Shown here: piece after piece, positions 37,550 to 50,887 of the stretch | How positions within the stretch are numbered: the stretch's first letter is position 1 | Layout: each line of letters opens with the position of its first letter | From: Auanema rhodensis | Lineage: Eukaryota; Nematoda; Chromadorea; Rhabditida; Rhabditidae | DNA length: 64,000 bases | NCBI GenBank assembly: GCA_964057225.1 | Contig: OZ059895.1 | Location: 20,346,688-20,410,687 of the forward strand | Direction of reading: 5' to 3' | Position numbers and translations under genes: made by a program | The notes under the pieces: generated by a model | The model's database searches: none | What the model saw: only the letters and a program-made list of their open reading frames with translations | Told to the model about the DNA's origin: nothing

Positions 37550-38953
37550 GTGTTATCAGATTTGCGCTAGCTTAAAAATGCACCGAGATATCAACTGATA
37601 TAAGTTCACACTTATATCCTCGATTTTCACCCTGAAGAATTAATTTTTTCGTTGAATAACAATGTCCATCGTCTTCGCCTTGAAAAAAGGAATCTAAAAA
37701 CATCTACTTTTCGCTAAATTATTTTGAAATTTTTCGAAAAAATTTTTGTCAAAATGTTTTTGGAAGCAATGTTGAGTGTACATGGAAACTCAACATACAC
37801 TAATGCATCATTTTTCAAACGATCATAACTAATTTTTGTATTAAGCGTTTCTCAATGTAGTATAGTGAATTCGATGCGGATTTTTAAGCTGCGTCGATCT
37901 GTGTATTCAGATTTGCGCTAGCTTAAAAATGCACCGAGATATCAACTGATATAAGTTCACACTTATATCCTCGATTTTCACCCTGAAGAATTAATTTTTT
38001 CGTTGAATAACAATGTCCATCGTCTTCGCCTTGAAAAAAGGAATCTAAAAACATCTACTTTTTGCTAAATTATTTTGAAATTTTTCGAAAAAATTTTTGT
38101 CAAAATGTTTTTGGAAGCAATGTTGAGTGTACATGGAAACTCAACATACACTAATGCATCATTTTTCGAACGATCATAACTAATTTTTGTATTAAGCGTT
38201 TCTCAATGTAGTATAGTGCATTCGATGCGGATTTTTAAGCTGCGTCGATCTGTGTTATCAGATTTGCGCTAGCTTAAAAATGCACCGAGATATCAACTGA
38301 TATAAGTGCACACTTATATCCTCGATTTTCACCCTGAAGAATTAATTTTTTCGTTGAATAACAATGTCCATCGTCTTCGCCTTGAAAAAAGGAATCTAAA
38401 AACATCTACTTTTTGCTAAATTATTTTGAAATTTTTCGAAAAAATTTTTGTCAAAATGTTTTTGGAAGCAATGTTGAGTGTACATGGAAACTCAACATAC
38501 ACTAATGCATCATTTTTCAAACGATCATAACTAATTTTTGTATTAAGCGTTTCTCAATGTAGTATAGTGCATTCGATGCGGATTTTTAAGTTGCGTCGAT
38601 CTGTGTTATCAGATTTGCGCTAGCTTAAAAATGCACCGAGATATCAACTGATATAAGTTTACACTTATATCCTCGATTTTCACCCTGAAGAATTAATTTT
38701 TTCGTTGAATAACAATGTCCATCGTCTTCGCCTTGAAAAAAGGAATCTAAAAACATCTACTTTTTGCTAAATTATTTTGAAATTTTTCGAAAAAATTTTT
38801 GTCAAAATTTTTTTGGAAGCAATGTTGAGTGTACATGGAAACTCAACATACACTAATGCATCATTTTTCGAACGATCATAACTAATTTTTGTATTAAGCG
38901 TTTCTCAATGTAGTATAGTGCATTCGATGCGGATTTTTAAGCTGCGTCGATCT
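37550..38953. repeat. Four-monomer segment M108-M111, duplicated at 43517
   Basis: The order is: EcoRI type with ttttCgct; tttcGaacg; agtGcacac with aagTtgcg; agttTacac with aaaatTttttt and tttcGaacg. The agtGcacac and aagTtgcg changes occur together in only two monomers, M110 and M127, so the segments are copies 17 monomers (5,967 bp) apart. Confidence 0.85.
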
Positions 38954-41900
38954 GTGTTATCAGATTTGCGCTAGCTTAAAACTGCACCGAGATATCAACT
39001 GATATAAGTTCACACTTATATCCTCGATTTTCACCCTGAAGAATTAATTTTTTCGTTGAATAACAATGTCCATCGTCTTCGCCTTGAAAAAAGGAATCTA
39101 AAAACATCTACTTTTCGCTAAATTATTTTCAAATTTTTCGAAAAAATTTTTGTCAAAATGTTTTTGGAAGCAATGTTGAGTGTACATGAAAACTCAACAT
39201 ACACTAATGCATCATTTTTCAAACGATCATAACTAATTTTTGTATTAAGCGTTTCTCAATGTAGTATAGTGCATTCGATGCGGATTTTTAAGCTGCGTCG
39301 ATCTGTGTTATCAGATTTGCGCTAGCTTAAAAATGCACCGAGATATCAACTGATATAAGTTCACACTTATATCCTCGATTTTCACCCTGAAGAATTAATT
39401 TTTTCGTTGAATAACAATGTCCATCGTCTTCGCCTTGAAAAAAGGAATCTAAAAACATCTACTTTTTGCTAAATTATTTTGAAATTTTTCGAAAAAATTT
39501 TTGTCAAAATGTTTTTGGAAGCAATGTTGAGTGTACATGGAAACTCAACATACACTAATGCATCATTTTTCAAACGATCATAACTAATTTTTGTATTAAG
39601 CGTTTCTCAATGTAGTATAGTGCATTCGATGCGGATTTTTAAGCTGCGTCGATCTGTGTTATCAGATTTGCGCTAGCTTAAAAATGCACCGAGATATCAA
39701 CTGATATATGTTTACACTTATATCCTCGATTTTCACCCTGAAGAATTAATTTTTTCGTTGAATAACAATGTCCATCGTCTTCGCCTTGAAAAAAGGAATC
39801 TAAAAACATCTACTTTTTGCTAAATTATTTTGAAATTTTTCGAAAAAATTTTTGTCAAAATTTTTTTGGAAGCAATGTTGAGTGTACATGGAAACTCAAC
39901 ATACACTAATGCATCATTTTTCGAACGATCATAACTAATTTTTGTATTAAGCGTTTCTCAATGTAGTATAGTGCATTCGATGCGGATTTTTAAGCTGCGT
40001 CGATCTGTGTTATCAGATTTGCGCTAGCTTAAAAATGCACCGAGATATCAACTGATATAAGTTCACACTTATATCCTCGATTTTCACCCTGAAGAATTAA
40101 TTTTTTCGTTGAATAACATCGTCCATCGTCTTCGCCTTGAAAAAAGGAATCTAAAAACATCTACTTTTTGCTAAATTATTTTGAAATTTTTCGAAAAAAT
40201 TTTTGTCAAAATGTTTTTGGAAGCAATGTTGAGTGTACATGGAAACTCAACATACACTAATGCATCATTTTTCAAACGATCATAACTAATTTTTGTATTA
40301 AGTGTTTCTCAATGTAGTATAGTGCATTCGATGCGGATTTTTAAGCTGCGTCGATTCGTGTTATCAGATTTGCGCTAGCTTAAAAATGCACCGAGATATC
40401 AACTGATATAAGTTCACACTTATATCCTCGATTTTCACCCTGAAGAATTAATTTTTTCGTTGAATAACAATGTCCATCGTCTTCGCCTTGAAAAAAGGAA
40501 TCTAAAAACATCTACTTTTTGCTAAATTATTTTGAAATTTTTCGAAAAAATTTTTGTCAAAATGTTTTTGGAAGCAATGTTGAGTGTACATGAAAACTCA
40601 ACATACACTAATGCATCATTTTTCAAACGATCATAACTAATTTTTGTATTAAGCGTTTCTCAATGTAGTATAGTGCATTCGATGCGGATTTTTAAGCTGC
40701 GTCGATCTGTGTTATCAGATTTGCGCTAGCTTAAAAATGCACCGAGATATCAACTGATATAAGTTTACACTTATATCCTCGATTTTCACCCTGAAGAATT
40801 AATTTTTTCGTTGAATAACAATGTCCATCGTCTTCGCCTTGAAAAAAGGAATCTAAAAACATCTACTTTTTGCTAAATTATTTTGAAATTTTTCGAAAAA
40901 ATTTTTGTCAAAATGTTTTTGGAAGCAATGTTGAGTGTACATGGAAACTCAACATACACTAATGCATCATTTTTCAAACGATCATAACTAATTTTTGTAT
41001 TAAGCGTTTCTCAATGTAGTATAGTGCATTCGATGCGGATTTTTAAGCTGCGTCGATCTGTGTTATCAGATTTGCGCTAGCTTAAAAATGCACCGAGATA
41101 TCAACTGATATAAGTTCACACTTATATCCTCGATTTTCACCCTGAAGAATTAATTTTTTCGTTGAATAACAATGTCCATCGTCTTCGCCTTGAAAAAAGG
41201 AATCTAAAAACATCTACTTTTCGCTAAATTATTTTCAAATTTTTCGAAAAAATTTTTGTCAAAATGTTTTTGGAAGCAATGTTGAGTGTACATGGAAACT
41301 CAACATACACTAATGCATCATTTTTCAAACGATCATAACTAATTTTTGTATTAAGCGTTTCTCAATGTAGTATAGTGCATTCGATGCGGATTTTTAAGCT
41401 GCGTCGATCTGTGTTATCAGATTTGCGCTAGCTTAAAAATGCACCGAGATATCAACTGATATAAGTTCACACTTATATCCTCGATTTTCACCCTGAAGAA
41501 TTAATTTTTTCGTTGAATAACAATGTCCATCGTCTTTGCCTTGAAAAAAGGAATCTAAAAACATCTACTTTTTGCTAAATTATTCTGAAATTTTTCGAAA
41601 AAATTTTTGTCAAAATGTTTTTGGAAGCAATGTTGAGTGTACATGGAAACTCAACATACACTAATGCATCATTTTTCAAACGATCATAACTAATTTTTGT
41701 ATTAAGCGTTTCTCAATGTAGTATAGTGCATTCGATGCGGATTTTTAAGCTGCGTCGATCTGTGTTATCAGATTTGCGCTAGCTTAAAAATGCACCGAGA
41801 TATCAACTGATATAAGTTCACACTTATATCCTCGATTTTCACCCTGAAGAATTAATTTTTTCGTTGAATAACAATGTTCATCGTCTTCGCCTTGAAAAAA

Positions 41901-43516
41901 GGAATCTAAAAACATCTACTTTTCGCTAAATTATTTTGAAATTTTTCGAAAAAATTTTTGTCAAAATGTTTTTGGAAGCAATGTTGAGTGTACATGGAAA
42001 CTCAACATACACTAATGCATCATTTTTCAAACGATCATAACTAATTTTTGTATTAAGCGTTTCTCAATGTAGTATAGTGCATTCGATGCGGATTTTTAAG
42101 CTGCGTCGATCTGTGTTATCAGATTTGCGCTAGCTTAAAAATGCACCGAGATATCAACTGATATAAGTTCACACTTATATCCTCGATTTTCACCCTGAAG
42201 AATTAATTTTTTCGTTGAATAACAATGTCCATCGTCTTTGCCTTGAAAAAAGGAATCTAAAAACATCTACTTTTTGCTAAATTATTCTGAAATTTTTCGA
42301 AAAAATTTTTGTCAAAATGTTTTTGGAAGCAATGTTGAGTGTACATGGTAACTCAACATACACTAATGCATCATTTTTCAAACGATCATAACTAATTTTT
42401 GTATTAAGCGTTTCTCAATGTAGTATAGTGCATTCGATGCGGATTTTTAAGCTGCGTCGATCTGTGTTATCAGATTTGCGCTAGCTTAAAAATGCACCGA
42501 GATATCAACTGATATAAGTTCACACTTATATCCTCGATTTTCACCCTGAAGAATTAATTTTTTCGTTGAATAACATTGTCCATCGTCTTTGCCTTGAAAA
42601 AAAAAATCTGAAAACATCTACTTTTTGCTAAATTATTTTGAAATTTTTCGAAAAAATTTTTGTCAAAATGTTTTTGGAAGCAATGTTGAGTGTACATGGA
42701 AACTCAACATACACTAATGCATCATTTTTCAAACGATCATAACTAATTTTTGTATTGAGCGTTTCTCAATGTAGTATAGTGCATTCGATGCGGATTTTTA
42801 AGCTGCGTCGATCTGTGTTATCAGATTTGCGCTAGCTTAAAAATGCACCGAGATATCAACTGATATAAGTTCACACTTATATCCTCGATTTTCACCCTGA
42901 AGAATTAATTTTTTCGTTGAATAACAATGTCCATCGTCTTCGCCTTGAAAAAAGGAATCTAAAAACATCTACTTTTCGCTAAATTATTTTGAAATTTTTC
43001 GAAAAAATTTTTGTCAAAATGTTTTTGGAAGCAATGTTGAGTGTACATGGAAACTCAACATACACTAATGCATCATTTTTCAAACGATCATAACTAATTT
43101 TTGTATTAAGCGTTTCTCAATGTAGTATAGTGCATTCGATGCGGATTTTTAAGCTGCGTCGATCTGTGTTATCAGATTTGCGCTAGCTTAAAAATGCACC
43201 GAGATATCAACTGATATAAGTTCACACTTATATCCTCGATTTTCACCCTGAAGAATTAATTTTTTCGTTGAATAACATTGTCCATCGTCTTTGCCTTGAA
43301 AAAAAAAATCTGAAAACATCTACTTTTTGCTAAATTATTTTGAAATTTTTCGAAAAAATTTTTGTCAAAATGTTTTTGGAAGCAATGTTGAGTGTACATG
43401 GAAACTCAACATACACTAATGCATCATTTTTCAAACGATCATAACTAATTTTTGTATTGAGCGTTTCTCAATGTAGTATAGTGCATTCGATGCGGATTTT
43501 TAAGCTGCGTCGATCT

Positions 43517-44920
43517 GTGTTATCAGATTTGCGCTAGCTTAAAAATGCACCGAGATATCAACTGATATAAGTTCACACTTATATCCTCGATTTTCACCCT
43601 GAAGAATTAATTTTTTCGTTGAATAACAATGTCCATCGTCTTCGCCTTGAAAAAAGGAATCTAAAAACATCTACTTTTCGCTAAATTATTTTGAAATTTT
43701 TCGAAAAAATTTTTGTCAAAATGTTTTTGGAAGCAATGTTGAGTGTACATGGAAACTCAACATACACTAATGCATCATTTTTCAAACGATCATAACTAAT
43801 TTTTGTATTAAGCGTTTCTCAATGTAGTATAGTGAATTCGATGCGGATTTTTAAGCTGCGTCGATCTGTGTTATCAGATTTGCGCTAGCTTAAAAATGCA
43901 CCGAGATATCAACTGATATAAGTTCACACTTATATCCTCGATTTTCACCCTGAAGAATTAATTTTTTCGTTGAATAACAATGTCCATCGTCTTCGCCTTG
44001 AAAAAAGGAATCTAAAAACATCTACTTTTTGCTAAATTATTTTGAAATTTTTCGAAAAAATTTTTGTCAAAATGTTTTTGGAAGCAATGTTGAGTGTACA
44101 TGGAAACTCAACATACACTAATGCATCATTTTTCGAACGATCATAACTAATTTTTGTATTAAGCGTTTCTCAATGTAGTATAGTGCATTCGATGCGGATT
44201 TTTAAGCTGCGTCGATCTGTGTTATCAGATTTGCGCTAGCTTAAAAATGCACCGAGATATCAACTGATATAAGTGCACACTTATATCCTCGATTTTCACC
44301 CTGAAGAATTAATTTTTTCGTTGAATAACAATGTCCATCGTCTTCGCCTTGAAAAAAGGAATCTAAAAACATCTACTTTTTGCTAAATTATTTTGAAATT
44401 TTTCGAAAAAATTTTTGTCAAAATGTTTTTGGAAGCAATGTTGAGTGTACATGGAAACTCAACATACACTAATGCATCATTTTTCAAACGATCATAACTA
44501 ATTTTTGTATTAAGCGTTTCTCAATGTAGTATAGTGCATTCGATGCGGATTTTTAAGTTGCGTCGATCTGTGTTATCAGATTTGCGCTAGCTTAAAAATG
44601 CACCGAGATATCAACTGATATAAGTTTACACTTATATCCTCGATTTTCACCCTGAAGAATTAATTTTTTCGTTGAATAACAATGTCCATCGTCTTCGCCT
44701 TGAAAAAAGGAATCTAAAAACATCTACTTTTTGCTAAATTATTTTGAAATTTTTCGAAAAAATTTTTGTCAAAATTTTTTTGGAAGCAATGTTGAGTGTA
44801 CATGGAAACTCAACATACACTAATGCATCATTTTTCGAACGATCATAACTAATTTTTGTATTAAGCGTTTCTCAATGTAGTATAGTGCATTCGATGCGGA
44901 TTTTTAAGCTGCGTCGATCT
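43517..44920. repeat. Four-monomer segment M125-M128, copy of M108-M111
   Basis: It matches 37550-38953 at the scored sites. Differences seen include the start of M109 (gtgtATtcag) against M126 (gtgttatcag). After M128 the neighbours differ from those after M111, so the copied segment stops near 44920. Confidence 0.85.
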
Positions 44921-46324
44921 GTGTTATCAGATTTGCGCTAGCTTAAAAATGCACCGAGATATCAACTGATATAAGGTCACACTTATATCCTCGATTTTCA
45001 CCCTGAAGAATTAATTTTTTCGTTGAATAACATCGTCCATCGTCTTCGCCTTGAAAAAAGGAATCTAAAAACATCTACTTTTTGCTAAATTATTTTGAAA
45101 TTTTTCGAAAAAATTTTTGTCAAAATGTTTTTGGAAGCAATGTTGAGTGTACATGGAAACTCAACATACACTAATGCATCATTTTTCAAACGATCATAAC
45201 TAATTTTTGTATTAAGTGTTTCTCAATGTAGTATAGTGCATTCGATGCGGATTTTTAAGCTGCGTCGATCTGTGTTATCAGATTTGCGCTAGCTTAAAAA
45301 TGCACCGAGATATCAACTGATATAAGTTCACACTTATATCCTCGATTTTCACCCTGAAGAATTAATTTTTTCGTTGAATAACAATGTCAATCGTCTTCGC
45401 CTTGAAAAAAGGAATCTAAAAACATCTACTTTTTGCTAAATTATTTTGAAATTTTTCGAAAAAATTTTTGTCAAAATGTTTTTGGAAGCAATGTTGAGTG
45501 TACATGAAAACTCAACATACACTAATGCATCATTTTTCAAACGATCATAACTAATTTTTGTATTAAGCGTTTCTCAATGTAGTATAGTGCATTCGATGCG
45601 GATTTTTAAGCTGCGTCGATCTGTGTTATCAGATTTGCGCTAGCTTAAAAATGCACCGAGATATCAACTGATATAAGTTCACACTTATATCCTCGATTTT
45701 CACCCTGAAGAATTAATTTTTTCGTTGAATAACAATGTCCATCGTCTTCGCCTTGAAAAAAGGAATCTAAAAACATCTACTTTTTGCTAAATTATTTTGA
45801 AATTTTTCGAAAAAATTTTTGTCAAAATGTTTTTGGAAGCAATGTTGAGTGTACATGGAAACTCAACATACACTAATGCATCATTTTTCAAACGATCATA
45901 ACTAATTTTTGTATTAAGCGTTTCTCAATGTAGTATAGTGCATTCGATGCGGATTTTTAAGCTGCGTCGATCTGTGTTATCAGATTTGCGCTAGCTTAAA
46001 AATGCACCGAGATATCAACTGATATATGTTTACACTTATATCCTCGATTTTCACCCTGAAGAATTAATTTTTTCGTTGAATAACAATGTCCATCGTCTTC
46101 GCCTTGAAAAAAGGAATCTAAAAACATCTACTTTTTGCTAAATTATTTTGAAATTTTTCGAAAAAATTTTTGTCAAAATTTTTTTGGAAGCAATGTTGAG
46201 TGTACATGGAAACTCAACATACACTAATGCATCATTTTTCGAACGATCATAACTAATTTTTGTATTAAGCGTTTCTCAATGTAGTATAGTGCATTCGATG
46301 CGGATTTTTAAGCTGCGTCGATCT
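44921..46324. repeat. Tetrameric higher-order unit, first copy (M129-M132, 1,404 bp)
   Basis: The order is: aagGtcacac with aacatCgtcc and attaagTg; gtcAatcg with catgAaaact; a plain cttCgcc monomer; ataTgttTac with aaaatTttttt and tttcGaacg. The unit is repeated directly at 46325. Confidence 0.85.
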
Positions 46325-47728
46325 GTGTTATCAGATTTGCGCTAGCTTAAAAATGCACCGAGATATCAACTGATATAAGGTCACACTTATATCCTCGATT
46401 TTCACCCTGAAGAATTAATTTTTTCGTTGAATAACATCGTCCATCGTCTTCGCCTTGAAAAAAGGAATCTAAAAACATCTACTTTTTGCTAAATTATTTT
46501 GAAATTTTTCGAAAAAATTTTTGTCAAAATGTTTTTGGAAGCAATGTTGAGTGTACATGGAAACTCAACATACACTAATGCATCATTTTTCAAACGATCA
46601 TAACTAATTTTTGTATTAAGTGTTTCTCAATGTAGTATAGTGCATTCGATGCGGATTTTTAAGCTGCGTCGATCTGTGTTATCAGATTTGCGCTAGCTTA
46701 AAAATGCACCGAGATATCAACTGATATAAGTTCACACTTATATCCTCGATTTTCACCCTGAAGAATTAATTTTTTCGTTGAATAACAATGTCAATCGTCT
46801 TCGCCTTGAAAAAAGGAATCTAAAAACATCTACTTTTTGCTAAATTATTTTGAAATTTTTCGAAAAAATTTTTGTCAAAATGTTTTTGGAAGCAATGTTG
46901 AGTGTACATGAAAACTCAACATACACTAATGCATCATTTTTCAAACGATCATAACTAATTTTTGTATTAAGCGTTTCTCAATGTAGTATAGTGCATTCGA
47001 TGCGGATTTTTAAGCTGCGTCGATCTGTGTTATCAGATTTGCGCTAGCTTAAAAATGCACCGAGATATCAACTGATATAAGTTCACACTTATATCCTCGA
47101 TTTTCACCCTGAAGAATTAATTTTTTCGTTGAATAACAATGTCCATCGTCTTCGCCTTGAAAAAAGGAATCTAAAAACATCTACTTTTTGCTAAATTATT
47201 TTGAAATTTTTCGAAAAAATTTTTGTCAAAATGTTTTTGGAAGCAATGTTGAGTGTACATGGAAACTCAACATACACTAATGCATCATTTTTCAAACGAT
47301 CATAACTAATTTTTGTATTAAGCGTTTCTCAATGTAGTATAGTGCATTCGATGCGGATTTTTAAGCTGCGTCGATCTGTGTTATCAGATTTGCGCTAGCT
47401 TAAAAATGCACCGAGATATCAACTGATATATGTTTACACTTATATCCTCGATTTTCACCCTGAAGAATTAATTTTTTCGTTGAATAACAATGTCCATCGT
47501 CTTCGCCTTGAAAAAAGGAATCTAAAAACATCTACTTTTTGCTAAATTATTTTGAAATTTTTCGAAAAAATTTTTGTCAAAATTTTTTTGGAAGCAATGT
47601 TGAGTGTACATGGAAACTCAACATACACTAATGCATCATTTTTCGAACGATCATAACTAATTTTTGTATTAAGCGTTTCTCAATGTAGTATAGTGCATTC
47701 GATGCGGATTTTTAAGCTGCGTCGATCT
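46325..47728. repeat. Tetrameric higher-order unit, second copy (M133-M136)
   Basis: It matches M129-M132, including the rare aagGtcacac and gtcAatcg changes that occur nowhere else in the window. The following M137 has lost aagGtc but keeps aacatCgtcc and attaagTg, so it is a related, slightly older copy. Confidence 0.85.
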
Positions 47729-50536
47729 GTGTTATCAGATTTGCGCTAGCTTAAAAATGCACCGAGATATCAACTGATATAAGTTCACACTTATATCCTC
47801 GATTTTCACCCTGAAGAATTAATTTTTTCGTTGAATAACATCGTCCATCGTCTTCGCCTTGAAAAAAGGAATCTAAAAACATCTACTTTTTGCTAAATTA
47901 TTTTGAAATTTTTCGAAAAAATTTTTGTCAAAATGTTTTTGGAAGCAATGTTGAGTGTACATGGAAACTCAACATACACTAATGCATCATTTTTCAAACG
48001 ATCATAACTAATTTTTGTATTAAGTGTTTCTCAATGTAGTATAGTGCATTCGATGCGGATTTTTAAGCTGCGTCGATCTGTGTTATCAGATTTGCGCTAG
48101 CTTAAAAATGCACCGAGATATCAACTGATATAAGTTCTTACTTATATCCTCGATTTTCACCCTGAAGAATTAATTTTTTCGTTGAATAACAATGTCCATC
48201 GTCTTCGCCTTGAAAAAAGGAATCTAAAAACATCTACTTTTTGCTAAATTATTTTGAAATTTTTCGAAAAAATTTTTGTCAAAATGTTTTTGGAAGCAAT
48301 GTTGAGTGTACATGAAAACTCAACATACACTAATGCATCATTTTTCAAACGATCATAACTAATTTTTGTATTAAGCGTTTCTCAATGTAGTATAGTGCAT
48401 TCGATGCGGATTTTTAAGCTGCGTCGATCTGTGTTATCAGATTTGCGCTAGCTTAAAAATGCACCGAGATATCAACTGATATAAGTTTACACTTATATCC
48501 TCGATTTTCACCCTGAAGAATTAATTTTTTCGTTGAATAACAATGTCCATCGTCTTCGCCTTGAAAAAAGGAATCTAAAAACATCTACTTTTTGCTAAAT
48601 TATTTTGAAATTTTTCGAAAAAATTTTTGTCAAAATGTTTTTGGAAGCAATGTTGAGTGTACATGGAAACTCAACATACACTAATGCATCATTTTTCAAA
48701 CGATCATAACTAATTTTTGTATTAAGCGTTTCTCAATGTAGTATAGTGCATTCGATGCGGATTTTTAAGCTGCGTCGATCTGTGTTATCAGATTTGCGCT
48801 AGCTTAAAAATGCACCGAGATATCAACTGATATAAGTTCACACTTATATCCTCGATTTTCACCCTGAAGAATTAATTTTTTCGTTGAATAACAATGTCCA
48901 TCGTCTTCGCCTTGAAAAAAGGAATCTAAAAACATCTACTTTTCGCTAAATTATTTTGAAATTTTTCGAAAAAATTTTTGTCAAAATGTTTTTGGAAGCA
49001 ATGTTGAGTGTACATGGAAACTCAACATACACTAATGCATCATTTTTCAAACGATCATAACTAATTTTTGTATTAAGCGTTTCTCAATGTAGTATAGTGC
49101 ATTCGATGCGGATTTTTAAGCTGCGTCGATCTGTGTTATCAGATTTGCGCTAGCTTAAAAATGCACCGAGATATCAACTGATATAAGTTCACACTTATAT
49201 CCTCGATTTTCACCCTGAAGAATTAATTTTTTCGTTGAATAACAATGTCCATCGTCTTTGCCTTGAAAAAAGGAATCTCAAAACATCTACTTTTTGCTAA
49301 ATTATTCTGAAATTTTTCGAAAAAATTTTTGTCAAAATGTTTTTGGAAGCAATGTTGAGTGTACATGGTAACTCAACATACACTAATGCATCATTTTTCA
49401 AACGATCATAACTAATTTTTGTATTAAGCGTTTCTCAATGTAGTATAGTGCATTCGATGCGGATTTTTAAGCTGCGTCGATCTGTGTTATCAGATTTGCG
49501 CTAGCTTAAAAATGCACCGAGATATCAACTGATATAAGTTCACACTTATATCCTCGATTTTCACCCTGAAGAATTAATTTTTTCGTTGAATAACATTGTC
49601 CATCGTCTTTGCCTTGAAAAAAAAAATCTGAAAACATCTACTTTTTGCTAAATTATTTTGAAATTTTTCGAAAAAATTTTTGTCAAAATGTTTTTGGAAG
49701 CAATGTTGAGTGTACATGGAAACTCAACATACACTAATGCATCATTTTTCAAACGATCATAACTAATTTTTGTATTGAGCGTTTCTCAATGTAGTATAGT
49801 GCATTCGATGCGGATTTTTAAGCTGCGTCGATCTGTGTTATCAGATTTGCGCTAGCTTAAAAATGCACCGAGATATCAACTGATATAAGTTCACACTTAT
49901 ATCCTCGATTTTCACCCTGAAGAATTAATTTTTTCGTTGAATAACAATGTCCATCGTCTTCGCCTTGAAAAAAGGAATCTAAAAACATCTACTTTTCGCT
50001 AAATTATTTTGAAATTTTTCGAAAAAATTTTTGTCAAAATGTTTTTGGAAGCAATGTTGAGTGTACATGGAAACTCAACATACACTAATGCATCATTTTT
50101 CAAACGATCATAACTAATTTTTGTATTAAGCGTTTCTCAATGTAGTATAGTGAATTCGATGCGGATTTTTAAGCTGCGTCGATCTGTGTTATCAGATTTG
50201 CGCTAGCTTAAAAATGCACCGAGATATCAACTGATATAAGTTCACACTTATATCCTCGATTTTCACCCTGAAGAATTAATTTTTTCGTTGAATAACATTG
50301 TCCATCGTCTTTGCCTTGAAAAAAAAAATCTGAAAACATCTACTTTTTGCTAAATTATTTTGAAATTTTTCGAAAAAATTTTTGTCAAAATGTTTTTGGA
50401 AGCAATGTTGAGTGTACATGGAAACTCAACATACACTAATGCATCATTTTTCAAACGATCATAACTAATTTTTGTATTAAGCGTTTCTCAATGTAGTATA
50501 GTGCATTCGATGCGGATTTTTAAGCTGCGTCGATCT
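47378..50536. repeat. Nine-monomer segment M136-M144, duplicated at 50888
   Basis: Ordered markers are: ataTgttTac; aacatCgtcc with attaagTg; aagttcTtac with catgAaaact; agttTacac; ttttCgct; atctCaaaac with catggTaact; AA haplotype with attGagc; the EcoRI type; AA haplotype with attAagc. All recur in order at an offset of 3,510 bp (ten monomers). aagttcTtac and atctCaaaac are found only in these two segments. Confidence 0.9.
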
Positions 50537-50887
50537 GTGTTATCAGATTTGCGCTAGCTTAAAAATGCACCGAGATATCAACTGATATAAGTTCACACTT
50601 ATATCCTCGATTTTCACCCTGAAGAATTAATTTTTTCGTTGAATAACAATGTCCATCGTCTTCGCCTTGAAAAAAGGAATCTAAAAACATCTACTTTTTG
50701 CTAAATTATTTTGAAATTTTTCGAAAAAATTTTTGTCAAAATTTTTTTGGAAGCAATGTTGAGTGTACATGGAAACTCAACATACACTAATGCATCATTT
50801 TTCGAACGATCATAACTAATTTTTGTATTAAGCGTTTCTCAATGTAGTATAGTGCATTCGATGCGGATTTTTAAGCTGCGTCGATCT

